Shown: positions 21,314 to 32,483, numbered from the stretch's first letter. The stretch: 64,000 nt of DNA from Kosakonia sacchari (GCA_900109485.1 FOAY01000012.1:103907-167906), one strand, 5' to 3'. The notes: generated by a model not told the origin, from the letters alone. Made by a program: numbers and translations.

Positions 21314-22441
21314 TTACGGCATATGCGCACGCTTGAGATATTCTTCGCTCTGCATCTCTTGCAGGCGGGACAAACAGCGCTGAAATTCAAATTTCAGCCG
21401 CTCGCCCTGATAAATCTCATGCAGCGGCGCGGCAGCACTCACCACCAGCTTCACGTGGCGCTCGTAAAACTCATCCACTAACGCAATAAAGCGTCGTGCT
21501 TCGCTCTCCATCAGCGGCGTCATTACCGGCACATCGAATAACATTACGGTATGGAACAAGCGTGAGAGCGCGATGTAATCGTGCTGGCTGCGCGCATCGA
21601 CGCAGAGCGTGGCAAACGACACCGCCAGCGTCTGGTTTTCCACACCCAGCGTCGGCAGCGCACGGTGATTAATCTCCAGTTGTGGCGCATGCTCACGCTT
21701 TGCGCCCGCCAGCGCTAACCACAATGCATCCATTTGCCGCGCGGTCTCGCTATCCAGCGGAGTCAGCCATAAGTGCGCCTGGGTTAATGTGCGCAGACGA
21801 TAATCGACACCTGCATCGACATTCATCACATCGCAAAACTGCTTGATGGCATCGATAGCAGGTAAAAAGCGCGAGCGCTGTAAGCCGTTGCGGTAGAGCT
21901 CATCCGGCGGAATATTCGACGTCGCTACCAGCGTAATACCACGGCCGAACAGCGCTTTCATTAACCCGCCCAGCAGCATGGCGTCGGTAATATCCGAAAC
22001 GAAAAATTCATCGAAGCACAGCACATCGGTTTCAGCTTTGAAACGATCGGCAACAATTTCCAGCGGATCGCTATGCCCCTGAAGCGAGGTCAGCTCTTCG
22101 TGAACGCGCAGCATAAAACGGTGAAAATGCAGTCGTTGTTTACGCTCACCCGGCAGGCTCTGATAGAAGATGTCCATCAGCCAGGTTTTACCACGGCCAA
22201 CGCCGCCCCACATATAGAGGCCACGCACCGGCGCGCTTTCACGCGGTTCACGTTTTCCCAGCAGTTTGCCGAACTTCGCCAGCAAACCACCGTTTGTCGG
22301 TGCGCTGTCGTCGCTGCGGGTAATAAGTTCTTGGTAGATATGTTCCAGCCGCTGAACGGCTTCTTTTTGCACATCATCCGGCTGATGGCTTCCCTCGGTG
22401 AGGGCGCTGTTGTATCGCGATGTCGGGGTAAGGCTTTGCAT
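21314..22441 (-). CDS. zapE: ZapE, cell-division AFG1-like ATPase
   Basis: ZapE is a cytoplasmic ATPase that joins the Z-ring late in division and destabilises FtsZ polymers. The 375-residue protein is an AFG1/LACE1-type AAA+ relative with Walker A WGGVGRGKTWLM and Walker B DVLCFDEFFVSD. The frame opens 13 codons earlier, but the ATG at 22441 gives the usual MQSLTPTSRY start, with AAGGA about 12 bases before it. It is divergent from zapG, another division-linked gene. Confidence 0.95.
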   Translation of the reverse strand: MQSLTPTSRYNSALTEGSHQPDDVQKEAVQRLEHIYQELITRSDDSAPTNGGLLAKFGKLLGKREPRESAPVRGLYMWGGVGRGKTWLMDIFYQSLPGERKQRLHFHRFMLRVHEELTSLQGHSDPLEIVADRFKAETDVLCFDEFFVSDITDAMLLGGLMKALFGRGITLVATSNIPPDELYRNGLQRSRFLPAIDAIKQFCDVMNVDAGVDYRLRTLTQAHLWLTPLDSETARQMDALWLALAGAKREHAPQLEINHRALPTLGVENQTLAVSFATLCVDARSQHDYIALSRLFHTVMLFDVPVMTPLMESEARRFIALVDEFYERHVKLVVSAAAPLHEIYQGERLKFEFQRCLSRLQEMQSEEYLKRAHMP

Positions 22442-22484
22442 GGTGTTATTGTTGTTCCTTGAAAATCGATCCGCCCCCACAGGG

Positions 22485-22511
22485 TTGACGAAAAAAAGGC
22501 CGTTCTACACT
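22485..22511 (+). promoter_or_regulatory. Candidate zapG promoter
   Basis: TTGACG (22485-22490) is followed 15 bp later by TACACT (22506-22511). Both hexamers are good but the spacing is short of the preferred 17, so the true -10 may lie one or two bases downstream. It lies in the divergent zapE-zapG region. Confidence 0.4.
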
Positions 22512-22631
22512 ACGCGATGATTTGTCAGGATTCCACTTCTACACCAGAAGCGGTTATAGTGGCACTATCAGGCGCAGGCAAGGAGCTTGCAGCCCACACC
22601 CTACGGAATCACACAATAACGGGAGAAGTAC

Positions 22632-23030
22632 ATGACCTGGGAATACGCGCTAATCGGGTTGGTTGTCGGCATTATCATTGGTGCCGTGGGTATGCGTTTC
22701 GGAAACCGTAAATTGCGCCAGCAACAGGCCTTGCAGTATGAACTGGAAAAAAACAAAGCGGAACTGGAAGAGTATCGCGAAGAGCTGGTGAGCCATTTTG
22801 CCCGCAGCGCGGAACTGCTGGATAACATGGCGCATGATTATCGCCAACTGTATCAGCACATGGCGAAAAGCTCGACCAGCCTGCTGCCGGAAATGTCCGC
22901 AGAAGAGAATCCGTTCCGCAACCGTCTGGCCGAATCTGAAGCCAGCAACGATCAGGCGCCGGTGCAGATCCCGCGTGATTATTCTGATGGCGCTTCCGGT
23001 CTGCTGCGCGGCGGCGCAAGCCGTAAATAA
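22632..23030 (+). CDS. zapG: ZapG (YhcB), inner-membrane protein coordinating division and envelope growth
   Basis: ZapG/YhcB is a DUF1043 inner-membrane protein tied in E. coli to the divisome, cell shape and LPS/phospholipid balance. The 132 residues comprise an N-terminal membrane helix (about residues 5-22, with glycine repeats), then a charged coiled coil (RKLRQQQALQYELEKNKAEL) and a polar, proline-containing tail. GGGAG precedes the ATG. It is followed by degQ after 171 bases. Confidence 0.94.
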   Translation: MTWEYALIGLVVGIIIGAVGMRFGNRKLRQQQALQYELEKNKAELEEYREELVSHFARSAELLDNMAHDYRQLYQHMAKSSTSLLPEMSAEENPFRNRLAESEASNDQAPVQIPRDYSDGASGLLRGGASRK

Positions 23031-23201
23031 TTCCGCCCTGTCATCTGTTTTTTTCGGGCGCGTTCCCCGCGCCCACCCCTTCTTCCGCATCACAGCTATT
23101 ATTTAGTCATTCACCTCATTGTTACCCGGTTGAAATTTCAATAACATCAAACTGTTTTGGGGCGTCATTCCTTTCACTTCAGGTTACGAGAGCCAGCATC
23201 A

Positions 23202-24572
23202 ATGAAGAAACCAACCCTGCTGTTGAGTGCATTTGCGTTAAGTGTCGGGTTAACTCTCTCGGCACCGTTTCAGGCGATGGCCGCCATGCCATCACAAGTG
23301 CCCGGTCAGGGCGCGTTGCCAAGCCTTGCGCCCGTACTGGAAAAGGTATTGCCTGCGGTGGTTAGCGTGCAGGTAGAGGGGACGACACAAGGTCAGAAAG
23401 TTCCGGAAGAGCTTAAGAAGTTTTTCGGCGATGATGTGCCGGATCAACCGCAGCAGCCACAACCTTTTGAAGGGCTGGGTTCCGGTGTGATCATTGACGC
23501 CGCGAAAGGCTATGTGCTGACAAACAATCACGTGATCAATCAGGCGCAAAAAATCAGCGTGCAGTTGAACGATGGTCGCGAGTTCGATGCCAAACTGATC
23601 GGCAGTGATGATCAAAGCGATATTGCTCTGCTGCAATTACAGAACGCCAGCAACCTGACACAAATTGCAATTGCCGACTCCGATAAACTGCGCGTTGGCG
23701 ATTTTGTCGTTGCCGTCGGCAACCCGTTCGGCCTTGGGCAGACGGCCACTTCCGGTATTGTTTCCGCGCTGGGCCGCAGCGGCCTGAATCTGGAAGGGCT
23801 GGAAAACTTTATCCAGACGGATGCCTCCATCAACCGCGGTAACTCCGGCGGCGCGCTGCTTAACCTCAACGGCGAGCTTATCGGCATTAATACCGCTATC
23901 CTCGCACCGGGCGGAGGTAGCGTAGGGATTGGCTTCGCCATTCCGAGCAATATGGCGCAAACCCTCTCCAAACAATTGATTCAGTTTGGTGAGATCAAAC
24001 GCGGTCTGTTGGGCATTAAAGGCACGGAAATGAGCGCGGATATCGCCAAAGCCTTTAATCTTAACGTTCAGCGCGGTGCCTTTGTCAGCGAAGTGCTGCC
24101 TAACTCCGGTTCGGCAAAAGCCGGGATCAAATCCGGTGATGTTATCGTCAGTCTTAACGGTAAGCCGCTGAACAGCTTTGCCGAACTGCGTTCACGTATT
24201 GCCACGACGGAGCCAGGCGCGAAAGTGAAGCTCGGCCTGCTGCGCGATGGCAAGCCGCTGGATGTGGAAGTCACGCTGGATAAAAGTACCTCTTCGTCCG
24301 CCAGCGCCGATCTGATTTCACCGTCATTGCAGGGTGCGGAACTGAGCGACAGCCAGCTCAAAGATGGCACCAAAGGCATCTCGGTAAATAATGTCGAAAA
24401 AGGCAGCGCCGCCGCGCAGGCCGGTCTGCATAAAGATGATGTGATCATTGGCATCAACCGTGAGCGCGTTCAGTCGATCGCTGAAATGCGTAAAGTGCTG
24501 GAAACGAAACCTTCGGTAATGGCGCTGCATATCGTGCGTGGCAACGACAGCATCTATCTGCTGCTGCGCTAA
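23202..24572 (+). CDS. degQ: DegQ, periplasmic serine endoprotease/chaperone
   Basis: DegQ is a HtrA-family periplasmic protease and chaperone for unfolded envelope proteins. The 456-residue precursor has a signal peptide cleaved near residue 27 (after QAMA), a trypsin-like domain with the triad His110, Asp140 and Ser215 (GNSGG), and two PDZ domains (about 270-360 and 370-456). The frame is open from 23157, but the ATG at 23202 starts the signal peptide (MKKPTLLLSAFALS). degS follows, as in E. coli. Confidence 0.96.
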   Translation: MKKPTLLLSAFALSVGLTLSAPFQAMAAMPSQVPGQGALPSLAPVLEKVLPAVVSVQVEGTTQGQKVPEELKKFFGDDVPDQPQQPQPFEGLGSGVIIDAAKGYVLTNNHVINQAQKISVQLNDGREFDAKLIGSDDQSDIALLQLQNASNLTQIAIADSDKLRVGDFVVAVGNPFGLGQTATSGIVSALGRSGLNLEGLENFIQTDASINRGNSGGALLNLNGELIGINTAILAPGGGSVGIGFAIPSNMAQTLSKQLIQFGEIKRGLLGIKGTEMSADIAKAFNLNVQRGAFVSEVLPNSGSAKAGIKSGDVIVSLNGKPLNSFAELRSRIATTEPGAKVKLGLLRDGKPLDVEVTLDKSTSSSASADLISPSLQGAELSDSQLKDGTKGISVNNVEKGSAAAQAGLHKDDVIIGINRERVQSIAEMRKVLETKPSVMALHIVRGNDSIYLLLR

Positions 24573-24581
24573 GTCCTTCAC

Positions 24582-24612
24582 TCTCCGGACATCATCATGT
24601 GATGTCCGGAGA
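24582..24612 (+). repeat. 13-bp perfect inverted repeat between degQ and degS
   Basis: TCTCCGGACATCA (24582-24594) pairs with TGATGTCCGGAGA (24600-24612) around a five-base loop, nine bases after the degQ stop. The strong stem lacks a following T-run, so it probably is not a simple terminator. It may stabilise the degQ 3' end or partly separate degQ from degS transcription. Confidence 0.7.
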
Positions 24613-24659
24613 ACTCATGTTATGCTGCTGCCGTTCTTCCTTTTAGCGATAATCCCATC

Positions 24660-25727
24660 ATGTATGTGAAGATTTTACGTTCAGTTGCAATCGGTTTGGT
24701 TGTGGGTGGCCTGATCATCGTCGCCATGCCTTCGCTGCGCAAAAACATCCCACTTAGCGCTCCCCAGCTTGAAAGCGCTGACGAAACGCCGGCCAGCTAT
24801 AACCCGGCAGTACGCCGCGCAGCGCCCGCGGTGGTCAACGTCTATAACCGCAGCCTGAATAGCTCCACTCATGATCGCCTGGAGATCCGTACACTTGGTT
24901 CCGGCGTGATTATGGATCAGCGTGGCTACATCATTACCAACAAGCACGTCATCAATGATGCGGACCAGATTATCGTTGCCCTACAGGATGGGCGGGTGTT
25001 TGAAGCACTGCTGGTTGGCTCGGATTCCCTGACCGACTTAGCGGTGCTGAAAATCAACGCAACCGGCGGTCTGCCGGTGATCCCCATCAATACAAAACGC
25101 ACGCCGCATATCGGCGATGTGGTGCTGGCAATCGGTAACCCATACAACCTTGGTCAAACAACAACGCAGGGGATTATCAGCGCTACCGGGCGTATCGGCC
25201 TGAACCCGAGCGGACGGCAGAACTTTTTGCAGACCGATGCGTCTATCAACCATGGGAACTCCGGCGGCGCGCTGGTCAACTCGCTGGGCGAGCTGATGGG
25301 CATCAACACGTTGTCGTTTGATAAGAGCAACGACGGCGAAACACCGGAAGGCATCGGTTTTGCCATCCCTTTCCAGTTGGCCACCAAAATTATGGATAAG
25401 CTGATCCGCGATGGTCGGGTGATCCGGGGTTACATTGGTATCGGCGGGCGAGAAATTGCGCCGCTGCATTCGCAAGGCGGCGGCATCGACCCGATTCAGG
25501 GGATTGTGGTTAACGAAGTGTCGCCTGGCGGTCCTGCTGCGCGCGCCGGGATTCAGGTGAATGACGTCATCACCTCCGTCAATGGTAAAGCGGCCGTTTC
25601 CGCGCTTGAAACGATGGATCAGGTCGCCGAGATCCGCCCCGGTTCCGTCATTCCGGTTGAAGTGATGCGCGACGATAAGAAACTGACGCTGCAAGTTACC
25701 ATCGAAGAGTATCCGGCAACTAACTGA
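24660..25727 (+). CDS. degS: DegS, inner-membrane stress-sensor protease
   Basis: DegS is activated by the exposed C-termini of misfolded porins and cuts the anti-sigma factor RseA, starting the sigma-E response. The 355-residue protein has an N-terminal membrane anchor (about residues 7-24), a protease domain with His96, Asp126 and Ser201 (GNSGG), and a single PDZ domain (about 260-350). These positions match E. coli DegS. The start ATG at 24660 gives the usual length. Confidence 0.97.
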   Translation: MYVKILRSVAIGLVVGGLIIVAMPSLRKNIPLSAPQLESADETPASYNPAVRRAAPAVVNVYNRSLNSSTHDRLEIRTLGSGVIMDQRGYIITNKHVINDADQIIVALQDGRVFEALLVGSDSLTDLAVLKINATGGLPVIPINTKRTPHIGDVVLAIGNPYNLGQTTTQGIISATGRIGLNPSGRQNFLQTDASINHGNSGGALVNSLGELMGINTLSFDKSNDGETPEGIGFAIPFQLATKIMDKLIRDGRVIRGYIGIGGREIAPLHSQGGGIDPIQGIVVNEVSPGGPAARAGIQVNDVITSVNGKAAVSALETMDQVAEIRPGSVIPVEVMRDDKKLTLQVTIEEYPATN

Positions 25728-25734
25728 TTGCCAT

Positions 25735-25768
25735 AAAAAAACCGGAGCACAGGCTCCGGTTTTTTTTT
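25735..25768. terminator. Bidirectional terminator between degS and mdh
   Basis: CCGGAGC (25742-25748) pairs with GCTCCGG (25753-25759), flanked by seven A's and nine T's. The symmetric tracts let it stop both rightward degS and leftward mdh transcription; it lies between the two convergent stops. Confidence 0.93.
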
Positions 25769-25783
25769 GGGGCAGCGATTGCG

Positions 25784-27066
<1,283 letters not shown>

Positions 27067-27104
27067 TTTGCATAAAAATTCATTAATATGCATAATAATG
27101 TTGT
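27067..27104 (+). promoter_or_regulatory. Pair of ARG boxes (ArgR operator) upstream of argR
   Basis: The box at 27067-27084 matches the ARG consensus TNTGAATWWWWATTCANW at all but one fixed base. A weaker second box (TATGCATAATAATGTTGT) occupies 27087-27104. The 2-bp gap between them is the spacing known for the autoregulated E. coli argR, whereas other arg genes have 3 bp. It implies arginine-dependent self-repression. Confidence 0.8.
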
Positions 27105-27127
27105 TTTCACGGCCATATTACGGGTGA

Positions 27128-27601
<474 letters not shown>

Positions 27602-27979
27602 TATCACTTTCCCCCCGCTTCGATTGCGGGGGAATGTTCTGCTCTTCCCCCTTCGCTCACAACTTTTCACTCACATTAATTTAACAGTTAGTGCGATTTC
27701 CTGTTTCACCCCCCCGGTGCAGTGAATGCCATCGCACAAAAAATCAAATTCAAATATCTATATGATTTTCTTAGATATCACCAATCATTTTTTAATCGTA
27801 TCCAGGTCTTTTATGCCTTCTCGTTATAAAAAATGATTTCAATAAGGCCTAATTACCATAGAAACAATTAGCGTGGTATTAATTTTTTCAGTGACTAGTG
27901 TATACTTGATTTTGTGATGAGGGTCACGAAACAAGACCCCAATGAATTGAAGTAAAAGAATACGACGAGGTAAAGAATC
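27602..27979 (+). promoter_or_regulatory. argR-yhcN intergenic region with yhcN promoter candidates (378 bp)
   Basis: A C-rich stem, CCCCCGC/GCGGGGG (27612-27618 and 27626-27632), follows argR but lacks a T-run. The middle is AT-rich and without genes. Near yhcN a -10-like TATACT (27901-27906) is followed by TGTGA-TGAGGG-TCACG (27913-27928), close to a CRP palindrome. Its position at or just after the likely start would imply repression if it is used. GAGG precedes the yhcN ATG. Confidence 0.45.
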
Positions 27980-28243
27980 ATGAATATCAAATCAACTGTT
28001 GCAACACTCGGCATTCTCTCAGCACTGTCATTTGGCGCTTTTGCTGCCGATTCCATCAGCGCAGACCAGGCACAATCACGCCAGCCTCTCGGCACCGTAT
28101 CCGTAGGTGCTGTCGCCTCATCTCCGATGGATATGCGTGCTGAACTGAACAAAAAAGCAGAAGAACAAGGTGCTTCTTCTTACCGCATTATCGAAGCACG
28201 TACCGGTGACAACTGGCACGCAACAGCCGAACTGTACAAATAA
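27980..28243 (+). CDS. yhcN: YhcN-family (DUF1471) periplasmic stress protein, copy 1
   Basis: DUF1471/YhcN proteins (YhcN, BhsA, McbA) are small periplasmic proteins linked to acid, peroxide and biofilm responses. This 87-residue copy has a signal peptide cleaved after AFA (residue 22), then the conserved segments LGTVSVGAVASSPMDMRAEL and GASSYRIIEARTGDNWHATAELYK. It is the copy closer to E. coli YhcN and stands at its usual place after argR. A second copy follows 98 bases downstream. Confidence 0.9.
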   Translation: MNIKSTVATLGILSALSFGAFAADSISADQAQSRQPLGTVSVGAVASSPMDMRAELNKKAEEQGASSYRIIEARTGDNWHATAELYK

Positions 28244-28341
28244 GTTTTACCGATAACCCTATGTCATCACTCAACGGCGCCAGGCACAAAAATAGCAGTT
28301 TAATCCTCCCTGCCGTTGAGACTCTCTTAAGGAGACAAACT

Positions 28342-28605
28342 ATGAAACGCAATCTCATCATCGCATCCCTTGGCCTTGCATCCCTGATCTCTTTCGGCGC
28401 AAGCGCTGCAACGCTGGTTAACAGCGAACAAGCAAGCAACCTGCAACCTATGGGCAGTGTTTCTGTTTCACAGGTTGCTGGTGTACCGATGGATATTCGC
28501 CAGGAACTCTCCGCAAAAGCTGACCAGGCGGGCGCCAGCAGCTATCGCATCGTTGAAGCACGTACGGGTGACCACACCCACGTCACGGCGGAACTGTATA
28601 AATAA
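28342..28605 (+). CDS. YhcN-family (DUF1471) periplasmic protein, copy 2 (tandem paralogue)
   Basis: This 87-residue protein has the same length and design as copy 1: a signal peptide cleaved after ASA, then MGSVSVSQVAGVPMDIRQEL and GASSYRIVEARTGDHTHVTAELYK. The first half diverges more than the last 30 residues. The frame is open from 28261, but AAGGAGA precedes the ATG at 28342, which yields the signal peptide. A good terminator follows, and none separates it from copy 1, so both may share a transcript. E. coli K-12 has only one gene here, as I recall. Confidence 0.88.
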   Translation: MKRNLIIASLGLASLISFGASAATLVNSEQASNLQPMGSVSVSQVAGVPMDIRQELSAKADQAGASSYRIVEARTGDHTHVTAELYK

Positions 28606-28631
28606 ACCCTCGTCGTCTAGTCCGACGACTT

Positions 28632-28658
28632 GCCCCTGCCTGTCAGGGGCTTTTTTTT
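28632..28658 (+). terminator. Intrinsic terminator after the yhcN pair
   Basis: GCCCCTG (28632-28638) pairs with CAGGGGC (28644-28650), followed by eight T's. A second small stem, GTCGTC/GACGAC (28612-28617 and 28624-28629), stands just before it. Confidence 0.92.
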
Positions 28659-28662
28659 GCCT

Positions 28663-28932
28663 TCAGCGCACGTTAAAACGCAGCTCGCCTTCCAGCTCCT
28701 CTTCCGCTTCATCAAACAACAGGATCAATGCGCCAAAACGGCGGCGCTGTCGCTCCGGCAGATGAACAAACTCAATCTCCAGCGGTAAAGGTAATGCCCC
28801 CGCCATCACTGCATCCCACAGTGAATCGAGATCGTGAATTTTGTCGCTTCCCAGCTCGAACCGGCGCGAGAACTCCCGGTAGAACGCGCCCTGATCGTCG
28901 ATGTTTTTAAAATCGAAAGTGTAGGTATTCAT
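28663..28932 (-). CDS. yhcO: YhcO, barstar-family protein
   Basis: YhcO resembles barstar, the small acidic inhibitor of the ribonuclease barnase; in enterobacteria no partner nuclease is established. The 89-residue acidic protein contains [30 protein letters not shown] and a glutamate-rich end ([15 protein letters not shown]). A GTG four codons upstream could also start it; I prefer the ATG at 28932, which matches the family. No barnase-like gene is nearby. It follows the aldehyde dehydrogenase by 46 bases on the same strand, so the two may be co-transcribed. Confidence 0.85.
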   Translation of the reverse strand: MNTYTFDFKNIDDQGAFYREFSRRFELGSDKIHDLDSLWDAVMAGALPLPLEIEFVHLPERQRRRFGALILLFDEAEEELEGELRFNVR

Positions 28933-28978
28933 TATTTCCGCCACCAGCCCAACAGGGCGGCATCCGCCGCCCGACGCG

Positions 28979-30433
28979 TTATAATCCGCCGAGATGCAGG
29001 GTCTTCACCTCAAGGAACTCCTCCAGCCCCAGCACCGACCCTTCGCGACCCAGACCCGACTCTTTCACTCCACCGAACGGCCCCAGTTCGGTGGATACCG
29101 CGCACTCGTTAATACCGATCATTCCACTCTCAATGGCCTGCGAAACGCGGAACACCCGCTGCAAGTTTTGCGTATAGAAGTAAGCCGCCAGGCCAAACGG
29201 CGTCGCATTCGCGCGCTGGACGACTTCTTCCTCGCTGGTAAAGCGGAAACAGGCTGCCACCGGGCCAAATGTCTCTTCCTGCGCCAGCTTCATGCCATCG
29301 CTACAATCGCCCAGCACGGTTGGTTGCCAGAAGTTACCGCCAAGACTGTGCGCTTTACCGCCAGCCAGCACTTTAGCGCCTTTAGCCACCGCATCTTCCA
29401 CATGTTCACGCACTTTCTCGACGGCGGCAGGCTCGATCAACGGCCCCACCACCACGCCCTCTTCCAGACCATTTCCCACTTTCAATGCGCTTACCGCCGT
29501 ACTCAGCTTTTGCGTGAAAGTGTCGTAGACAGACTCATGAATATAGAAGCGGTTTACGCTGACGCAGACCTGACCGGCATTGCGGAATTTGTTCGCAATC
29601 GCCCCCTGAACGGCCGCATCGATGTCGGCATCTTCAAAGACGATATACGGCGCGTTGCCCCCCAGTTCCATCGACACTTTTTTCATGGTTTCGGCGGCGT
29701 TGCGAACCAGCGTTTTCCCTACCGCAGTCGAGCCGGTGAAGGAGATCTTCCGCACCTCGTGGCTGGCCATAATCGCATCGCTGATTTCTGCCGTGTTACC
29801 GGCAACCGCATTGAGCACACCATCCGGTACGCCCGCTTTCTTCGCCAGCGCCAACAAGGCAAACGCGCTGAGCGGAGTATTGTTCGCCGGTTTGATAACG
29901 CCGGTACACCCTGCCGCCAGCGCTGGCCCCAGCTTGCGGGTCAGCATCGCCATCGGGAAGTTCCACGGCGTGATGGCAGCCACCACACCTACCGGTTCCC
30001 GGGTTGCCAGAATGCGCGAACCCGGCTTGATCGGCGGGATAATTTCACCGTTGGCGCGTTTTGCCTGTTCGGCAAACCACTGAATGAAGCTGGCGGCATA
30101 CTCGACTTCCCCCTCAGCTTCTTTCAATGGTTTCCCCTGCTCGGTGGTCATCAAACGCCCTAACCAGCTTTTATTTTCAATGATCAATTCATACCAGCGA
30201 TAGAGAATGGCGGAACGCTCTTTCGCGGTTTTCGCCCGCCAGCCAGGAAAAGCCCGACTCGCCGCAGCAATGGCATCTTCGGTCTCTTTTTTTCCTGCTT
30301 TAGCGACGCTGGCGATGATTTCACCGGTGGCCGGATTCAGAACGTCAAATGTGGTGTCCAGGGATTTCCAGACGCCATCCACCAGATAGCCGGTCTGAAA
30401 CAGTGGGTTGTCCTGCAATACCTGAGTTGTCAT
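28979..30433 (-). CDS. NAD(P)-dependent aldehyde dehydrogenase, GabD-like (succinate-semialdehyde dehydrogenase family)
   Basis: This 484-residue enzyme is an aldehyde dehydrogenase closest in appearance to GabD. The catalytic Cys290 is in [12 protein letters not shown], the general base Glu256 in MELGGN, Asn158 in TPWNF, and the cofactor lysine 181 in IKPANNTP. E. coli GabD has Cys-X-Cys at the active site; here it is Cys-Val-Ser. It is inserted between aaeB and yhcO, adjacent in E. coli. A terminator lies just upstream and a -10-like TATACT (minus strand, 30475-30470) suggests its own promoter. Substrate is unknown; an aromatic or short-chain semialdehyde is possible. Confidence 0.85.
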   Translation of the reverse strand: MTTQVLQDNPLFQTGYLVDGVWKSLDTTFDVLNPATGEIIASVAKAGKKETEDAIAAASRAFPGWRAKTAKERSAILYRWYELIIENKSWLGRLMTTEQGKPLKEAEGEVEYAASFIQWFAEQAKRANGEIIPPIKPGSRILATREPVGVVAAITPWNFPMAMLTRKLGPALAAGCTGVIKPANNTPLSAFALLALAKKAGVPDGVLNAVAGNTAEISDAIMASHEVRKISFTGSTAVGKTLVRNAAETMKKVSMELGGNAPYIVFEDADIDAAVQGAIANKFRNAGQVCVSVNRFYIHESVYDTFTQKLSTAVSALKVGNGLEEGVVVGPLIEPAAVEKVREHVEDAVAKGAKVLAGGKAHSLGGNFWQPTVLGDCSDGMKLAQEETFGPVAACFRFTSEEEVVQRANATPFGLAAYFYTQNLQRVFRVSQAIESGMIGINECAVSTELGPFGGVKESGLGREGSVLGLEEFLEVKTLHLGGL

Positions 30434-30480
30434 TTGCTCTCCCGATCGGTGTGTTATCAGTTCCCACCAAGTATAGCCAT

Positions 30481-30509
30481 AAAAAAACCGACGCTTTTTG
30501 GCGTCGGTT
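30481..30509 (-). terminator. Intrinsic terminator of aaeXAB
   Basis: AACCGACGC (30486-30494) pairs with GCGTCGGTT (30501-30509). Read leftward, seven T's follow the stem, seven bases after the aaeB stop. It separates aaeXAB from the aldehyde dehydrogenase. Confidence 0.9.
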
Positions 30510-30515
30510 CTCTGT

Positions 30516-32483
30516 TTAGTTGCTGGTCAGCGCATGCTGATATTTGTGGAGCATCCCGGTTAATCGCTGCACCGGCTCGGTCACCTGCGGCGGCGCATCC
30601 CAGATGCGCAGTTTCTCCTGGTAGATATCCAGCTCTTCCAGCAGTTGCGTAAAGTAACGCCGTCGTCTGTTATCCGATCCGGCCGAAATCACTTGCGACG
30701 CGGTACGACGTAACTGGCGATGAAAAGCGGAAAGATCGTCGTTGATCGGCACCGGCGCATCGCGCAGACGCTGGTGGGCAATAATCAACGTTAATGCCAG
30801 ACGAAACTTCGCCACGTCGCCGGGGAATTTGTTCAGCAGTAAAAACAACTGCTGATACAGCGCAGGCAGATGGTTCTCTTTACGTCGCGCCGTATTGGTG
30901 GTCATTGCCGATACCGCCGCCGAAACAAACTGATTCAACAACGTACGCCCGGTGCGCGCCTGCGAGTTATCCCGCACCAGCAGCAGAACCACCATCGCCA
31001 GCACCACGCCCACTAACTGGCCTAGCGCATTATCGAGAAACTGGCTGAATTTAAAGGTCATTGGGTTATCAAGCACCAGAATGTTGATGGTGCCCGCCAG
31101 CGTCGCCATCGATCCCAGACGGCGCTTCTGTACCTCAATGCCAATAAAGAAGGCCAGCACCGCCAGACTGATACAGAGCAGCAACATGCTTTGTTGTGTC
31201 GAGGGAATAATCACCAGAAAGAACAACGCGCCGATCGGTAGCGCCCACAGCATGCCGTAGATAAAGTCTTTTGCCACCATTTTTGGGTTCGGCAGACGCA
31301 TCGCCAGCGAGGTAACGACGGCAATCATGACCATTGATCCACTGCCGGATGTCCAGCCAGTCCACAGCCAGAAAAGCGTACCCAGCATGCACGATAAGGT
31401 GGTGCGCCAGAAGTTTACCATTGCGTGGTGACGTTCGGCGGATTCCGCTTTTACCACCACTTCGCCCTGCAGAACCTCTTCTTCAACCGCACTGATTTTG
31501 GCATTACCGATGACACCGCGTTTCAGCAGCAGATAGCGCGTCGCCGCGCCCACCCAACTGTAGATGGTTACTGGCGTATCACGCTCACCGGTCCAGGCCA
31601 CCACCCGGCGCATGCGTTTCAACTGCTTATGCACATCCTGCACATTGTCGACAGGTTCCGCGAACAATTCCCGGAAGGTATCAGTGACCAGTTCCGGGCG
31701 CGTATTCTGAATAAGGTAGGTTTCGCAAGCCTGAGTAATCAGCGTCAATGACAGCGTGTTGATGACTTTTAACCGCCGGTTAGCACGCCCCCAGCGGGAG
31801 GATTCAATCTTCAGGTTGCTGCGCATGCCTTCCAGCGCGGTGGTACGGCGCACCAGCGCAGCCCACGCTTGATCCACCTCTTCTCTATCGCCGTGCTTGA
31901 TACACAATTGCATCAGTTGATAGTGCGCCACCAGCAGAGCGTCCAGCTCACGGTCAATCTCACGTTTGATCGAGCGTGGGGAAAACAGCAGATCGGCAAC
32001 AATAGCGCAGAGGATGCCGATGACGATTTCGCTACAACGCTCCACGGCATATTGCGGCGCCAGCAGCGGCTCGGTCTGAATGGTCACGACGATGATTAAC
32101 GCGGTATATCCTGCCAGCCCCCAGGCATAAGAGTTTTCAACGCGTACCAGCGAGGAGAGCCAGGTACAAAAACCGGCCCAGATACAACACACCATCAGCA
32201 TCAGCAGCGGCGTGCGGATCAAGACAATGATGATCGCCAGACCGGCAATACAGCCGATAAATGTCCCGACAATACGCAGCATCCCGCGGTAACGGATAGC
32301 GCCAGAATAGGGCTCGCCACCGGCGGCAAACGCCGGGCCAGCCGCCACGATCGCGGCGGTCAGCACCGCCCAGCGCGGTGTTTCAAGCTGAAAGTGAAAA
32401 CCGACAAACAGCGCCAGCACCACGGCAAAGGCCAGCTTGACGGCAAAGCGCAAATGCTGGCTGGCTATCGACAACAGCCCCAT
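30516..32483 (-). CDS. aaeB: AaeB, aromatic carboxylic acid efflux pump, inner-membrane subunit
   Basis: AaeB, with AaeA, exports p-hydroxybenzoate and related aromatic acids as a metabolic relief valve. The 655-residue protein belongs to the PET (putative efflux transporter) family: two hydrophobic blocks of about six helices each (residues 10-170 and 360-510), with a cytoplasmic region after each. The length equals that of E. coli AaeB. Its start lies five bases after the aaeA stop. Confidence 0.95.
   Translation of the reverse strand: MGLLSIASQHLRFAVKLAFAVVLALFVGFHFQLETPRWAVLTAAIVAAGPAFAAGGEPYSGAIRYRGMLRIVGTFIGCIAGLAIIIVLIRTPLLMLMVCCIWAGFCTWLSSLVRVENSYAWGLAGYTALIIVVTIQTEPLLAPQYAVERCSEIVIGILCAIVADLLFSPRSIKREIDRELDALLVAHYQLMQLCIKHGDREEVDQAWAALVRRTTALEGMRSNLKIESSRWGRANRRLKVINTLSLTLITQACETYLIQNTRPELVTDTFRELFAEPVDNVQDVHKQLKRMRRVVAWTGERDTPVTIYSWVGAATRYLLLKRGVIGNAKISAVEEEVLQGEVVVKAESAERHHAMVNFWRTTLSCMLGTLFWLWTGWTSGSGSMVMIAVVTSLAMRLPNPKMVAKDFIYGMLWALPIGALFFLVIIPSTQQSMLLLCISLAVLAFFIGIEVQKRRLGSMATLAGTINILVLDNPMTFKFSQFLDNALGQLVGVVLAMVVLLLVRDNSQARTGRTLLNQFVSAAVSAMTTNTARRKENHLPALYQQLFLLLNKFPGDVAKFRLALTLIIAHQRLRDAPVPINDDLSAFHRQLRRTASQVISAGSDNRRRRYFTQLLEELDIYQEKLRIWDAPPQVTEPVQRLTGMLHKYQHALTSN

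Noticed and set aside
28663..28932. YhcO as half of a barnase-barstar toxin pair
   Set aside because: No barnase-like gene adjoins it; its neighbours are an aldehyde dehydrogenase and yhcN.
28994..30163. A 389-codon rightward frame opposite the aldehyde dehydrogenase
   Set aside because: It is an exact antisense of a gene with intact catalytic motifs; its histidine- and arginine-rich composition is typical of a shadow frame in GC-rich DNA.
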